Source of the DNA: Bryum argenteum | Lineage: Eukaryota; Streptophyta; Bryopsida; Bryales; Bryaceae | Assembly: GCA_037043015.1 (NCBI GenBank) | Contig: CM073322.1 | Span: 21,356,364 to 21,420,363 of the forward strand | DNA length: 64,000 bases | Direction: 5' to 3' | Part shown: in pieces, positions 21,130 through 33,498 of the stretch | How positions within the stretch are numbered: the stretch's first letter is position 1 | How the letters are laid out: the number at the start of each line of letters is the position of its first letter | The notes under the pieces: model-generated | Databases searched by the model: none | Told to the model about the DNA's origin: nothing | The model's input: only the letters and a program-made list of their open reading frames with translations | Made by a program: the position numbers and the translations under genes

Positions 21130-21288
21130 TCTAGGTGTTGGAGTGTGGTGGGTCTTGTCACCGACTTGAAATAGCCTTGTGCAGGCCGCGTGGCCAGGAA
21201 TCCGGTGCCAGAAGCGCCAAATCATGATGAGCATGAGGGTCGATGAGGCTCTGTAACTCATTAACTTTCATTCGTGTTGAAAAAAAAA
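21130..21288 (+). mobile_element. LINE 3'-end fragment
   Basis: The plus strand ends CTCATTAACTTTCATTCGTG followed shortly by A9, the usual termination of plant LINEs. The upstream 120 bp are GC-rich and unassigned. No target duplication was identified. Confidence 0.45.
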
Positions 21289-22260
21289 CTAAACAAAACA
21301 AATGATGAGCATCCCCACACGGCAACGTCGGTAGCATCATGCACCCAATCACAAATCTGAAACAAAAAAAAACACCTTGGTTTTTTCACTCTCATGTCGC
21401 CTTGGAAAATGGACTTCTTCTAGAGAGTTGGACCACTCCAACTCTTTTCTTGAACACAATTTAGCCTACATGACAAATGACTTCTCAATTACATTCCTTC
21501 ATGCTATGGTCATATTTATTGTATTGGACATTATAACGTCTTTTTGGGAAATAGTGTTGGAGTCTTTCGTTTGTCAAAAAGTCTCAACTTGTTGCAATTA
21601 TCTTTAACTTGACCCTACTCTTATTCACATTTCTGAAAGTTTTAAGGATTTTAAACATTACTCTACAAGAAATGGGTGTTTTAGAGATAATTATCCTATG
21701 GGTACAATATCTTCTTGTATGTACATCTAAGAAGGGTAGCACTTCTAGAACATTTTTGCAAATATAGCACCTTTGCGTAGTATTGAAGTAGAATGTGATT
21801 TTTGTAGATGTAAAAGATTACCATAGCCTCAACTAAATTTTTCTTTTGGATAAATGAGTTGATTAAATTTTCCCGATGATTGCAGTTCTATATCCTTCAT
21901 TCTCTAGAATTTTGATATTCTTTGTTTTTCATGTGTTTTGTTTTTTTAGAATTTTTTTAAGGATCAAAACATTATAATTTCTCGGAAATTAATGGCAAAT
22001 TTGGTGGAGGTAGACAAGGGGTAATTCAACTCAATAAGGTGTAATTAAACCCTTGACCTCCGAACACACACACATTAAAAAAATGGGTTAAATGAACACT
22101 TTACTCACAATGGACCTCTTGAAATAGGTTTGGATTTCTTCTTCTTACATGTCACCCTCCTTGCAGAATAAAGGGAGATTGTTTGTGTTTGAACACCCCA
22201 AAGCTGAATTTAGGTGTTGAGATATTTGAATATTCCTTGAAACTATAATAGTGTGGCCAT
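21289..22260. other. AT-rich intergenic DNA, no gene seen
   Basis: A 76-codon frame at 21377-21607 has no recognisable features. Confidence 0.35.
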
Positions 22261-22272
22261 ATTTGAAAGGCC

Positions 22273-22719
22273 ATGGCCATGATAGAAAACCTCTCAATGA
22301 ATGAGAAAAAAAAGGCATTCATACCCCAATGTGACCCATTTAGCTTTCAAGTTGAATTTTCTTCACTTACAGCCAAGACAAATCAGAGGCTTTTTCTCGA
22401 TCGGAGCCAATCACAAGTTGCACCTCCTCATCTAAAACTGCGACCGGTACAATTTTGCAAACCGTCGTGGATCGAGGCGACACAACCAAGGTACGATAAC
22501 GCAGTAAAGATTCGATCGAGAGCCGGTGCAGATCTCCAGAAGGAAAGGGAAGGGGACTGTAGCAAGCCATTATTTACTAGCATTATTTATGATGCGGAGC
22601 AGGGCAGGCCAGGCGAGGGGCAGGTCGACGATTCAAACAAAACGAGTTTCTGCTGGTGCTGCAGAAGTTGCAGTATTGATACCGAAAGTCAGAAGAACGC
22701 AATTAACTTACTGGAATGA
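22273..22719 (+). CDS. Unrecognised 148-codon open frame in a GC-rich island
   Basis: The frame begins ATGGCCATG, a good plant start context, and is the longest in this part of the window. The protein starts MAMIENLSMNEKKK, has a mixed polar composition, and carries a Cys-rich stretch FCWCCRSCS near residues 126-134. No signal peptide, membrane segment or known domain is visible. GC increases downstream to about 22960 (CACCGGCACCCGTCCC), which could be the leader of another transcript. A competing 67-codon minus frame covers 22570-22367. The call is weak: it may be non-coding RNA or part of a spliced gene. Confidence 0.25.
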   Translation: MAMIENLSMNEKKKAFIPQCDPFSFQVEFSSLTAKTNQRLFLDRSQSQVAPPHLKLRPVQFCKPSWIEATQPRYDNAVKIRSRAGADLQKEREGDCSKPLFTSIIYDAEQGRPGEGQVDDSNKTSFCWCCRSCSIDTESQKNAINLLE

Positions 22720-24634
22720 GAATAATGATGCATTCTTGGTGAGAGGGGCGGTGTATGATACCTGATTGGATAGGCCCGGGACTTATACAGTCACTGGGTT
22801 CAATAGTTACAGTACCGGACGACTGCAGTCGCCGCCCGCGGAATATACGGATCCTGACATCAGCGCCTGGCATCACCTCAACCGACTCCTCCTCCGCACC
22901 GGCATCGGCACCGGCACCCGTCCCTCCCTCCCTCGTCCGCTCTTTCTTTCTTTAGCATGAATGTTTGTTCCACGATTACTTGTTCCCGTCGCTAACCCAA
23001 CTGAGCAAGCGAACGAACAGCATTTCTTGCGTACATTCCGTTCTTCTCTGCCATGGGTACTTTTGTCTCTTCCCACTTTGACTTGGCTGGATTCGAGTTT
23101 GTGTGAATAGTCATTGTTACAACGAGGCAAAGGGTTCTGCTTTTACTATGTTATTGTATTGAGAGTGCACAAGTGTGTGAAACAACAATTTAATTCATTT
23201 AATCGTTTTATACTTTATGAGTGACAGCATTGCACATTGTTATGCAATTTGAATTGTCTCGAATAAATACCTGTTGTTGTGTGTGCAAGGGTGAACTTTA
23301 GCAAAGGCTTGCTCTAACACCTTGCAAGAGTTATTGAAGTTTATTTTACAACATTGCATCACAATGTATGGGTAGAGAGCCTATACAACTATTGGCAAAT
23401 TGCTTTGTGTTTATCGATTGGTCGCCTCTTACATTTTATTTTTTTTCTGTATGTTACGTTTTGGGGCCTCACCCAACACATTGAAGTGGTTATACCGCAA
23501 AGTCTTAAACTACTTTTCATACCTTTCAGTAAATGCAATCAATGAATGGTAGTAAGTCTGCATAGTGGATTTACAATCAAGCAAATGACGTGTTATAAGA
23601 AGATTGCTAACTGGCCCCTTGCGTCAGTTGTTGACCTTCTACTCTAACTCTTATATTATTTTCAATGTTCCTTGAAGCCCTCCAACAATTATAGAGGTCG
23701 TTAGTCAACAGATTCTTCATTTATTTTAAGATGCAAATGGCAAATAGGATTTACAGTCAAGCATATGCCCCGCCATGGGCACACTACTAGTAGGTCCCTT
23801 GCATTCATCAAAGAGTCAGCCTTGTATTCATTGAAAGTACCCTCAATGTGCCTTTACCTGGAAATTCTCACCCAACAGAGATTGTCACGTGCAAAGTCTT
23901 CATTTATTGCATTAAGGGTGAAAACGGGATCTAGGGCATATATGCAAGTTGCTAGTGGTTCCCCTGCAACTGCAACTCACGTGAAGCCACTAGCCATGTA
24001 TTCTTTCATATCGATTTGAAGATGCTTTTACCTTTTTGATTTCAAGTAACAAGAAGCTACCACCTTCTTGCAGAACTTCTAATCTCTTTCAACAACTTTA
24101 AGTCAAAACATCATTGCAGTAAACATAAAGTATCTCAATCACCAATTCCTTACACAATGATGATGACACCTGAGTTGTAGCATTGCTTGATGATTCAATA
24201 CAAAGGACCAAGGATAAACTGAAGTGTTCATGACATTTTTTGGTTCATTCATTGAGATTAATGTCAACAACACACAAACACATTAAGCTCATGAACAAAG
24301 CTCTTCGATTATTTTGTACTTTTTGATAGAAAAAACCAACTCCAAAGTTAATACAGACACACAATGATATCTTTAATGAAACGTCCAAGAAGGAATTAGA
24401 ATAATTAGTATAGAATTTTTAGTATTGAACTTGAAACCTCGATAATCTAGTTCAAAGTCTCCAAGCACAAACAGTCTCCACCTATTTTTCTTGGCATGAG
24501 AAGCCCTATCTAGCAAGGATAGGTGGTCTTTATGAGACTCACACCATCCATTGAGTTATTTTGTGGGCCATACAGATCTTCATACATGAGCTACACAGTC
24601 TGAACAAAGAAGTGTTCGTGTAATTTGGCACTTT
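22720..24634. other. GC-rich tail of the island, then AT-rich intergenic DNA
   Basis: 22755-22960 is unusually GC-rich and pyrimidine-rich. 23130-24634 is AT-rich without recognisable genes or element ends. Confidence 0.3.
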
Positions 24635-24830
24635 GTTTTTTTAACCAATCAATGCATTAATAAGTGATGTGGCACTTTAGGTCTCAACAGGAATGAAAAG
24701 TTAGTTTCATTAAAGTGCCCCGCTCCACACCAAAGTGGACCTGCCAGAATGGGTTACTGTTGCGCACTGTTAGCTGGTGAATAGTGTACGCTTTCTTTCT
24801 ATTTTTTCCTCCCTTTCTTGAAACAATCGA
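24635..24830 (-). mobile_element. LINE 3'-end fragment
   Basis: A T8 run followed by AACCAATCAATGCATTAATA is the reverse complement of a plant LINE tail. A second similar tail (CTTGAAACAATCGATGTACG) appears at about 24815, so two insertions may be stacked. Confidence 0.45.
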
Positions 24831-25872
24831 TGTACGAAAGGTTGCTCCCGACATCACCATGATCTTGTTCACATGATTTCGAGGGATATGAAGACCTCAT
24901 TCATATCCACTTTTGAAGGCAGAAGGGATGAAATAGCAACGAGCAAATTCAGTTCAACTGGCCCGTAGTGCATGACCAGGCTAAAAGTAGACCTACAAGA
25001 CGGAAGGTAGGTTAGACGATTCAATATTCAAAAGCACCCCGCTGCTGCTGTTTGTTGCTGACCATTTTGTCCTACGCCTGTAGCTCTGAAGGCACCTCAG
25101 TCGTACTGCACAATGGCACAAATGGCAAGCGTTTAGCTTTCAGAGAGTTTGGCGATGGCGTGTGTGAACTGGTCCTGCACAGTTGACGTGTACTGGAGCA
25201 GCAGCCACCAACAGGCACATCAATAAATGTCTGTCGGTGCGCTACTGCGCTTTAGCAGCTAGGCCATGACATGATGAAGGGGCTCAGCGGTGCGTTTTTT
25301 CTCTGACAGCAGCGACTCGCAATGACGCCATCGCACTTGTTCTCATTCATTTGTCTCACAATGGATCATTCATGAGAGTGAGTGAGAGTGAGAGAGAATC
25401 AGGCCTTTACAAAAAACCACACGGAAGGAACCCATCGTAATTTACAAGTTCCTCGCTGGAGGACTCATCGGCATCTACAACACAAACCACCGTAGCGGGG
25501 CTCTCTCAAAGAATGCGACAAAACAAAATGCAAAACATGGCTGATTTGCATTTCAAGCCATGGAGGAGAAGATATAGGGGATATCATCAGAGTTCATTAT
25601 TGCTGGACAAAACCATCTACGAGTGAGTGACCTAATAGTAACGGGATTTGCTTAACTCCATTGCGATGTGTGGGCTTCGTCTCATGCTCTCATGGTTGGA
25701 AACCATAATCTTCAAGCAACTCATCTGAGCATGAACATCACGGCCCACTGTAGCGATGATGCTGTAGTGATTCTCAGCCGACCAGTAGCGTACTGGTTGT
25801 TGGTGTAGTAGTTGGTAGGGAAGGGGGGGGGGGGAGAGAGGTGATTGCTTGAGTGAAGCTTCACTGCCGCTT
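24831..25872. other. 3' flank of the AP2/ERF gene
   Basis: Moderate GC with GAGAGTGAGTGAGAGTGAG near 25375 and a G-run at 25826-25835. Part of it is likely the 3' UTR of the AP2/ERF gene. No separate coding frame. Confidence 0.35.
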
Positions 25873-26523
25873 CTAGCTGGACGAGGGCACCCTCGCTCGC
25901 TTGGCGGCGGAGGTGGCTCTCTGCTTCACTAGCGCAGCAAAGCTCTCCCAGGGGAGCTCGGCCGGGATGGGGTGCAGCTGCAGCTGCTGCGGCGAGTCCT
26001 CAAAATTGTACGGGATCTTCTTCTTGGTGTAAAAGATGCCCACATCGTAGGCCCGCGCGGCCTCCTCGGGGGTCTCATACGTGCCCAGCCATATCTTGCG
26101 CTTCTGCGACGTGGGCCGGATCTCCGTCACCCACTTGTTCAATTCCGGCCGGTGGCGCACGCCGCGAAACGCCGTGGTGTCGCCGCCGACGCCCACCACG
26201 CTGCTCACAGCGTCGTCGGCGTCCCATGCAGACGGCACCTTATTCAAATCAAAATTCCGCAGCTTAAACGCAGCATTATTACTACTACTACTATTATGGC
26301 GACCCCCCGCGTCCTTGGTCGTTGTTAACCGCATTCCCGACTTCCTCTCTTCTTCACTCGACTCCGACGACTTACTGTCGCTGTCTTCCTTCTTTACCCG
26401 TGAGGCTTCTATTTTGCTCTGTAGATGCAACCCCTGCTCCCGAACCTTGCCACCCCCACTTGGATCCCACCTGTTCTTCGCTTTCTTCCCGTGTTCTATA
26501 ATGCTGGATATTGTCAAATTCAT
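25873..26523 (-). CDS. AP2/ERF transcription factor with an EAR-type DLNxxP motif
   Basis: The protein has 216 residues in one coding exon; an in-frame TAG two codons before the ATG fixes the start. The AP2 domain spans about residues 118-175: [39 protein letters not shown], then IPYNFED. WLG and AARAYD are the invariant core, and a single AP2 domain places it in the ERF/DREB family. Val in WVTEI is the DREB-type residue, but the Glu expected in the next turn is replaced (IRPTS). Residues 46-60 are Ser/Glu-rich and acidic. Residues 92-97 read DLNKVP, matching the EAR repression motif DLNxxP, so transcriptional repression is inferred. A basic KRAR near the C terminus may aid nuclear import. 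Plant AP2/ERF factors bind GCC-box or DRE-type promoter sites. Confidence 0.9.
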   Translation of the reverse strand: MNLTISSIIEHGKKAKNRWDPSGGGKVREQGLHLQSKIEASRVKKEDSDSKSSESSEEERKSGMRLTTTKDAGGRHNSSSSNNAAFKLRNFDLNKVPSAWDADDAVSSVVGVGGDTTAFRGVRHRPELNKWVTEIRPTSQKRKIWLGTYETPEEAARAYDVGIFYTKKKIPYNFEDSPQQLQLHPIPAELPWESFAALVKQRATSAAKRARVPSSS

Positions 26524-27270
26524 GAACTACGGCCACAATATCACCGTCCCAAAGGGAAATATATAAATATTCCGTCACGGTCTCAATTGCACACACAACC
26601 TACACAACACAACAAACCCACCATCAATACAACACAATCCCAGACCTAAACAGAAACTCCAAATTCCACATACCCTACAACAAACCCAAATCGAAGAAAA
26701 GAAACATACCGTAACGTAAAACGGTCCTCCTCGAGTGACGATGTCAACACACCATTTATTATCTGCACAAGAGAGGCGACAGATCACCGACACGAAACAC
26801 TCGCCACAACCCAGAAACGTAACGGAATGAGAGATCGTACGGCAAAGAAGAAATGGCACGAGAAAGAAAGGGACGATGCGATTCGTACCTGAGAGGAGCG
26901 GCAAGAGAGAGAGAGAGGCGGTGCTCGCGTGCGTGCGTCGGTGAGAGTGAGTGAAGCGAGCGAGAGGAGCGAGGAGGAAGAAAGGAGGGAGGGAGCGGAG
27001 GTTCTTGCGAGTATGGGAGTGAGACGCGGAGAGAAGGGAGGTATGTATGGTATGTTAAGAAGCAGAGGAGGAAGCGAGTGCGAGAAGATGCAGCCGAAGC
27101 ATCTGCGATGGAGAGGAGGCGAGTGAGAAACGGCGAAAGAGCGCGGGGCTTGCTGGCTGGCTGGCTGGTGCTGTTTGTATGTGGAGGTGCCGCAGCCTGC
27201 CGCGGGGGCCACCACCATGCCCGAAGGGTGGTGGGTCGTAGGGTAGGTGGCTCGGTGGTAGTGTAGACTG
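26524..27270 (-). promoter_or_regulatory. Spliced 5' UTR and promoter of the AP2/ERF gene
   Basis: On the minus strand I see a C/T-rich leader ending at 26889 with donor CTCAG/GTACGA, acceptor CTTGTGCAG before 26762, a short exon 26762-26710 with donor ACG/GTATGT, and an acceptor GTTGTGTAG near 26596 leading to the ATG at 26523. The arrangement (two leader introns of about 115-125 bp) is inferred from splice signals. The strong GAGAG purine tracts on the plus strand at 26900-27130 correspond to the CT-rich leader or core promoter. Confidence 0.45.
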
Positions 27271-28009
27271 TAGAGTAGGTGCTAGGTTAGGGTAGCCCGG
27301 TACTGTACACTGTACTGTAACTGTACAGTCGCGAGGGAGGGGTGACAGTAGTGTACCGCCCCACCGCCATCCCCACCTCCACCTGCTTTATCATTATTAT
27401 TATTATTGATTTTGCTTTCTTTTTCCTCCTCTTTAACTTCTTTTCTTTGGCCCTTTCTTATTATCAAATCCCGGGACTGTGTCCGGAGTGTCTCTTCACC
27501 ATCTTGCATGGCTTCCCCCTTTTCATGGCGTCTCTTGTTTCTCTACCATCACCCATTTTCACCCCTTCACCTCAAGTGCCACATGCCACTTGTCCCAAAG
27601 TTTGAGCAAGCCACCAATTTTCATACCAAATTTTATGCGTAGTAACGAAGAGAGTATGGTTACTCGTTCATTACTTAGGGTCACTTTAAGGGCCACTTTA
27701 TACAGAGGCTGGGGCTGGCCGAAGAGTAGGCCGGACTCAACACTCATAGTTTCGGCCCAAGTTGGGAAATTTGAGCCAAGGTAAGAGGTGTCCCAATAGC
27801 ACCACTAAGGCCCGAACATTTTGGCGCCAAAACTGTGCCACATAGGATGCCACATAGGATAAAGGGGGGCTACACATAGTGTTGGGCTGTAAAATATGAG
27901 GGGTTTGGGGTTGGAATTGAGTTTAGTTGGTGGTTGCACAAGAAGAGGAGTTTGAATCTATAGAATAATTGAGGGAAGTGTGATCTTGAAGTTTCTCTAA
28001 CGTGGTCCC
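27271..28009. other. Distal promoter and intergenic DNA
   Basis: 27300-27330 holds a short palindromic cluster around TACTGTACACTGTACTGTAA. Beyond 27340 several short frames occur on both strands without support. Confidence 0.3.
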
Positions 28010-29370
28010 CACATTTTGTTGATATTCTGACACTAGTTTGCTCAAATAATGTCGTCATTGAGCTAGTTTGGGCAACATGGGTTGAAATCTCAATCCCAAT
28101 TGGGTTTGAATGTCAATCTAAACTTTTACAATCTAACCACAAGCACTTGGGAGAGGGGAAGCATCACATGTTGGGTTGAACAAACTTAAACTAGATGGAA
28201 AGTCAATCCAAAGTTAATGCACTTTCATGTGTGTCATCTACCCACCGCCCCCTCTCAAAGGTGTCATTTTTACAAAACAAAATTGGGGTATTGTATAATG
28301 AGAATAGTGGAGGTAGAATTGTGTGTGAACATTACACTTGTTTAATAGTAACAATTGACTATTTTTCACTTCTTTTTTCACATTGGAATCAATCCAAGTT
28401 GTTTCATTGAAATAAACTCTTGGATTGAGAGCAATAAAGTCACATAAATTGCTCACTTACAAATATATTCATCTTGGAATCTTTCTGCCTTCGTAGTAGC
28501 TTAAAGAATTACATGGTTCATATTGTATGAACTTCAATGGAGTGCTCTCTTTATGAGTAATTTAGAAGGATTGCACTGAATTAAGTCATGAGAAATAGAT
28601 ATGAAGTATTTTTTTTAGTATGACGAATAAATAAATTGTAACAGTCCAAGGTTGTTGTATGGGTCTATATGAGTTGATAATAAGATCAAAATAAGGCTCA
28701 AAAAAATAAATTATGAGTATATAGAGCTTGTACCAATAATTGTTCGTTGGTACCTTGTGTTTTGTAGTCATTCGCTCCTTCCCTTAACATAACTTTTAAC
28801 ATGTTGGCCCTTTTGTGCGCAACATGGGTGAAGTGGTTTTGAAGAAGCTTCTTTTCTCAGTACCTTGGGTCAAATTGCGTAAAGGCTGGAAACAAGATTC
28901 GAGAGGATATGTGGCGCAGTTTGTAAATTCCTAGTGGGTTCATTGCATTTGGCAGATACTCATCAAACACGCATGCCTTGTAGCGTTATTTTCACATTGT
29001 CTACCCTTTGTCTTGCAATACAACATTATTTTCAAGATGTCTACTCTTTACTCTATGGCACAGAGTTGTTTCTAAAATGCCTATCCTTGAGTGTTACTTT
29101 CAAGGTATCTATCTTTTGTCCTTTGGTGTTGATCTCAAGGTTTTAATATGTTGGCCTTTGGCGTTATTCTGAAGATTCCCACACGTTTGCCTTAGCTTTT
29201 GGAGTTATTTTCAAGATCTCCCCCATTGCCCTGGTTACTTTCGAGGCTACTACTTTTAATTACGTAGCATTGTTTTCAAGGTGTTATGATTTTTCCTCTA
29301 CAAACTTTATGAGGTGTCTACCATTTTGTTCTTAATGGCTACAATCTTTGTAGAAAGTCCTTTGTTATTT
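28010..29370. repeat. 1.3-kb dispersed repeat, copy 1
   Basis: This stretch aligns collinearly with 47110-48370: AACATGGGTTGAAAT, AATGAGAATAGTGGAGGTAG, TGTGAACATT(A/G)CACTTG, CTCGCTCCTTCCCTTAACAT and CTTGGGTCA recur in the same order and orientation. No terminal repeats or protein were found, so the class is unknown. Confidence 0.7.
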
Positions 29371-29889
29371 TTAGTACCTTCTAAATCACAAGAATCATTG
29401 TAATGAAATTATGCAAAGTAGAGATAGAAACATATGCAATATTAAATGCAAATTGCTAGTGGGTCCATATGGCATGCTTGTTACAATGCACAAGATGTTA
29501 TTATATTTAAAACAATTTGCTTGTTGGCCTAAAAATAACATGATATTGTGGTTTAGCAAATCATTTTTTCTATTTTGTTTATCAATCCAAATGTAGACTT
29601 AGGCGCTCTTTACACTAGGGTTGAGAAGCCAAAAGTGAAAGGATTTCAACCAATAAGAGGCCTAAGATTGAAAAGCCAATGAAGAGAGGCTTTATACAAG
29701 CAAATTTTAGTCCAATGGAGAACGGGAGCCAAGAAGGACATGGCAAGCACATTATGTCATGTTGGCACAAAGATTGATTTTCAATGAGGTAGGCCTAACA
29801 AAATCACCAGGGGACCATTGGACAAAAACACCACAATCATTTTAAGTATACATTAAGTTCAGTTTAGAAAAAGCTCCACATGGGAGTCT
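29371..29889. other. AT-rich intergenic DNA
   Basis: 29598-29720 contains TAGGCGCTCTTTACACTAGG and AACCAATAAGAGGCC, sequences resembling the ends of the small MITE at 31815. No gene. Confidence 0.3.
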
Positions 29890-30403
29890 TTAGCCTTCTC
29901 TTGGAATCAATTCAAATTATTTTCTGGTTTTAGTGGTAAAAGCCTTAATTGGATGAAAGATGTATTGAAGATAAGGTATAGATATGAGTGCAAGGGGTCG
30001 AGTTTTGGACTATTTTTTTCTGTAAAGTGTTTGGCAGTTTTCGCCATTGCAAGACTACCTTGTGAGCCAAGATTTTTTTAAAATTTTTAAAATTATACTT
30101 TGGTACAATACAGTCTTTTGAGATGGAGAAAAAAAACTTCCTAGTTGGTGCTTTTTTGGTTGCAAATTTCATGTTGGTAGTATCTTCACTTTGAAGTGAA
30201 AATGATGGTTTCTTGTAGCTTTTGTTGTGCACTAAAACATTATGATTCCGCAATCAATTAGGCCCCATGAGTCAAGTTTTGGTCCACATGATCTACAACA
30301 AGTGTACTACAAGATTGTATGGTTGAGATATGAGAATCTTATTTTAATATATATATCTATGAGTTTTTGGCTAAAAATACCCCCAAGGACATTTAGGGAT
30401 TAA
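29890..30403. mobile_element. Truncated inverted copy of a long TTAA-type element
   Basis: It ends at the right with GGACATTTAGGGA-TTAA and is an inverted copy of the left half of the 937-bp element that follows. Shared segments include CACTTTGAAGTGAAAAT and CATGAAATTTGCAA in opposite orientation. The left terminus is missing. Confidence 0.65.
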
Positions 30404-31336
30404 CCCCTAAACGTCCTTGGGGTATTTTTAGCCAAAAACTCATTTTCAAAAAAAGTGATATAGATGAAAATGAAGATAAGCTATTCAGATCTCAACCGTA
30501 CAAACTTGTAATAAACTTAGATTGCGAGATCATAACATACTAGTGCGCAAAACAGGCTACATAATACAATCATTTCCACTTTGAAGTGAAAATACTACCA
30601 ACATGAAATTTGCAATCAAAAAATCAACAACTAGAAAGTTGTTCATCTTCATCTCAAAGACACTTTTGTACCAAAAAAATCATCAAAAAAAAATCTTGGA
30701 TCAAATAGTAGCCTTGTAGTCGTGAAAACTGCCAAAAATTTTACAAAGGAAAAATATTCCAAAACTAGACCCCTCGCACTCAAATCCATGCCTTTTCTTC
30801 AATATATCCTGGATGGGGTTAAGGTTTCTACCACTAATAATAGACTATAATTGGAATCCATCCCAAAAAATAAAGTCAAAATCTAACGGTGGATGAAGGA
30901 GATCTAGCTCTTCAAAAATCATCCATTTTTTCACTTTTTTCATCGTAGAAACATCATTGCAAAGCCAATACCAAAGTTATCTAGATCAAAAAACTTCCAA
31001 CTACAAAGTTGTTGAGATGCATCTAAATATCAAACCTACAAAAAAAAAGTTCATGAAAAACTATTTTAGATTTCACAGAATTGGCTTGCAATGGTAAAAC
31101 ATGCCAAATGTTTGAAAACCCAAAAACAAAAGCTGCCTTCACTAAAATCCATGCCATTTACACATACTTTATTTTATGAGTCTGCAATTTTTACCACATA
31201 AACTAGACTTGATTTGTGACCTAACCCAAGTGATTTCGTCAAAAACAGAGTTTGGATGAAGAAGTTATGGCTCTTCAAAGTTTCTGCCCTTCATCCAAAA
31301 TGTCGTTTTTCGACACTAGGGGCGTTTAGGGGTTAA
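30400..31336. mobile_element. TTAA-flanked piggyBac-like element, 937 bp
   Basis: The ends are TTAA-CCCCTAAACGTCC and GGGGCGTTTAGGGG-TTAA, giving an 11-bp perfect terminal repeat with further similarity. The interior is non-coding. It abuts an inverted relative across a single TTAA at 30400-30403. Confidence 0.8.
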
Positions 31337-31814
31337 ATCCAATGGTTGATAAAGGGATACAACTCCCCAAGGATCACGTGTCCTTTTTTCAAATTTGATT
31401 TGGTATTGGGTGATCACTACAAATCTAAAAGCAAAAAATTATCACAATAAAAATATTCCAACTAAAAAACTATTGAACCTCATCATAATATCACTATTAT
31501 GGAAAGAAAGTGTACAAAAATCTTTAGTAATCTAGCATAACATGTCTCATGTTTCAAAATCCTAAAACGAAAATCACTCGCACTAAAATGCATGCCACAA
31601 AATTACACTATCCTGAATTGCATCAACAATCACTGGAACTAATTGATTAGGGATCCAAATGAACAAGTTTTTTCAAATACGGACACTCGATTCAAATGTT
31701 ATATTTCAATGTTGGGAAAAGGTAAAAAACTAATCTGCAATAAAATCAATGGTATAGTACGCAAGGTCATCACCAAAATAGTATTCACATTTCAATGCCT
31801 TGCTATAAAATGTA
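31337..31814. other. AT-rich intergenic DNA, no gene seen
   Basis: No recognisable feature. Confidence 0.35.
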
Positions 31815-31829
31815 CTAAGGCCTCTTTTG

Positions 31830-31880
<51 letters not shown>

Positions 31881-31970
31881 TAACCAATAAGAGAGCTCAA
31901 ATCGAAGCTCTCTTATTGACTAAACTTATTGTCTTCATGGCTTCTTACCTCTAGTGTAAGAGGGCCTTAG
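31815..31970. mobile_element. Small MITE containing a (TA)n tract
   Basis: CTAAGGCCTCTTTTG at the left is matched by the reverse complement of the right end, CTAAGGCCCTCTTAC. A (TA)24 tract occupies 31831-31878 and an inner GAGAGCTC...GAAGCTCTC hairpin follows. Target duplication not defined. Confidence 0.55.
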
Positions 31971-32913
31971 CTTGGGCTTAAATTTTTGTTGGCCTCAAGT
32001 CCAACTTTGACAAATGTTGCTTTTGTATCAAATTGTAGGTTGATAGAGGTTCAACTATAATAAGCCAAACGGTTAATCAATTTAAGAACACACTTTGTCT
32101 CGTTTTTTACCATCCATACAATGCTTTTTTGAAGATTAAATTTGGTTCAATTCGGTTTCTATCTCCATAATTAATTACATCCGAGCTTGCTATCAACCTT
32201 TAGAAGGTATTTTGTGCAGTGAAGGTTTCCTCTTATTTGTGTTAAAATTCAAATAAATAAATAAAACAACATGCACTTAGTGGCTGGTTTACACTGCTGT
32301 AAAAAACAATCCACCACCCAAAAAACTAGAAATCACTCAAATGTAATCGACTGAAATTGAGACTCTTCTTGAGATGTGATTGGTTGAAAATGAAATTTTT
32401 GACCGACCAATGGCCATCTCCACCATATGAAGAAATATCTTCTTAGAACAATTTAAAGCATGTGAATAGTGGAGATTAATTTACACAAATGACAAGTACT
32501 ATTCCACATGGGAGCCAGACCGACAGAAGTCAAGAATAAACGCTTGGAAGCAGTGAGCCCTGGAATCAAGTAAAGCATATCAAGTAACTATTTTAACTTG
32601 TTTCTTATGTTTTTTAATATTTTAATAATTTTCTATGACACACTTTTACTGTAGTGAACAGCCATCCCAACTCACTAATAATGCACTAATAACTTCTACT
32701 TCCGCCTTAACTTATAGAATTGTTCAAACTTAATAACATAGATAAATGTTGTGATTTACCAAACTTGGTAGAATTTAGTTTTTCAATTCTTGACCCAATT
32801 AATGTATCAATCAATTGAGAAAATTACATACATGAAATGGAGTAGTGTTTTAATTGGCGAATGTGTTTTACTTGGCGAGCTCTATGCTCAATTCAATATT
32901 CATTCCTGCATAA
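31971..32913. other. AT-rich intergenic DNA
   Basis: 32280-32400 contains TTTACACTGCTGTAAAAAAC and ATGTAATCGACTG, possibly an old MITE, but no clear ends. No gene. Confidence 0.3.
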
Positions 32914-33415
32914 CCATTTACCCGGTTGAATGTCAAAAATCGAAATTTTAGAGGACTGCAACAACTTTGAAGAACCATAACTTTTTCATCCAAAGTTTGT
33001 TTTGGCTGAAATCACTTGGGTTGCGTCCCAAATCAAGTGTGGTAAAAACTGCAAACCGATATAATGAACTATGAATAAAGGACATGCATTTTAGTGGAGA
33101 CAACTCTTGTTTTTGAGTAGGGCACGTTCTGCTATTGGGAGGGCAATTATGAGAAATCAAAAAGATGTCTTCATGATTTCTTTTTTACGTAATCATGATC
33201 TTAAGATGAAGACTAACAACTTTCTTATAAGATATTTTTTTGATCCAAAAAACTCTGGTATTGGATTTGCGATCATGCTTGTACAATGAAAACAATGAAT
33301 AAACGGATGATTTTTGAGGAGCTATATCTCCTTTCTCCAGCGTTGGATTTTGACTTTATTTTTTTGGGATGAATTCCAATTAGAGTCTAGTTTTAGTGGT
33401 AGAAACCTTGGCAAA

Positions 33416-33498
<83 letters not shown>

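Noticed and set aside
26081..26566. 161-codon plus-strand frame
   Set aside because: Antisense shadow of the AP2/ERF gene.
30400..31336. Stowaway/mariner interpretation with a TA target duplication
   Set aside because: The bases outside TA are always T on the left and A on the right in intact copies, so the duplicated unit is TTAA rather than TA.
31831..31878. Frame ending in alternating Ile-Tyr residues as a protein
   Set aside because: It is translation of the (TA)n microsatellite; the same applies to 33419-33495.
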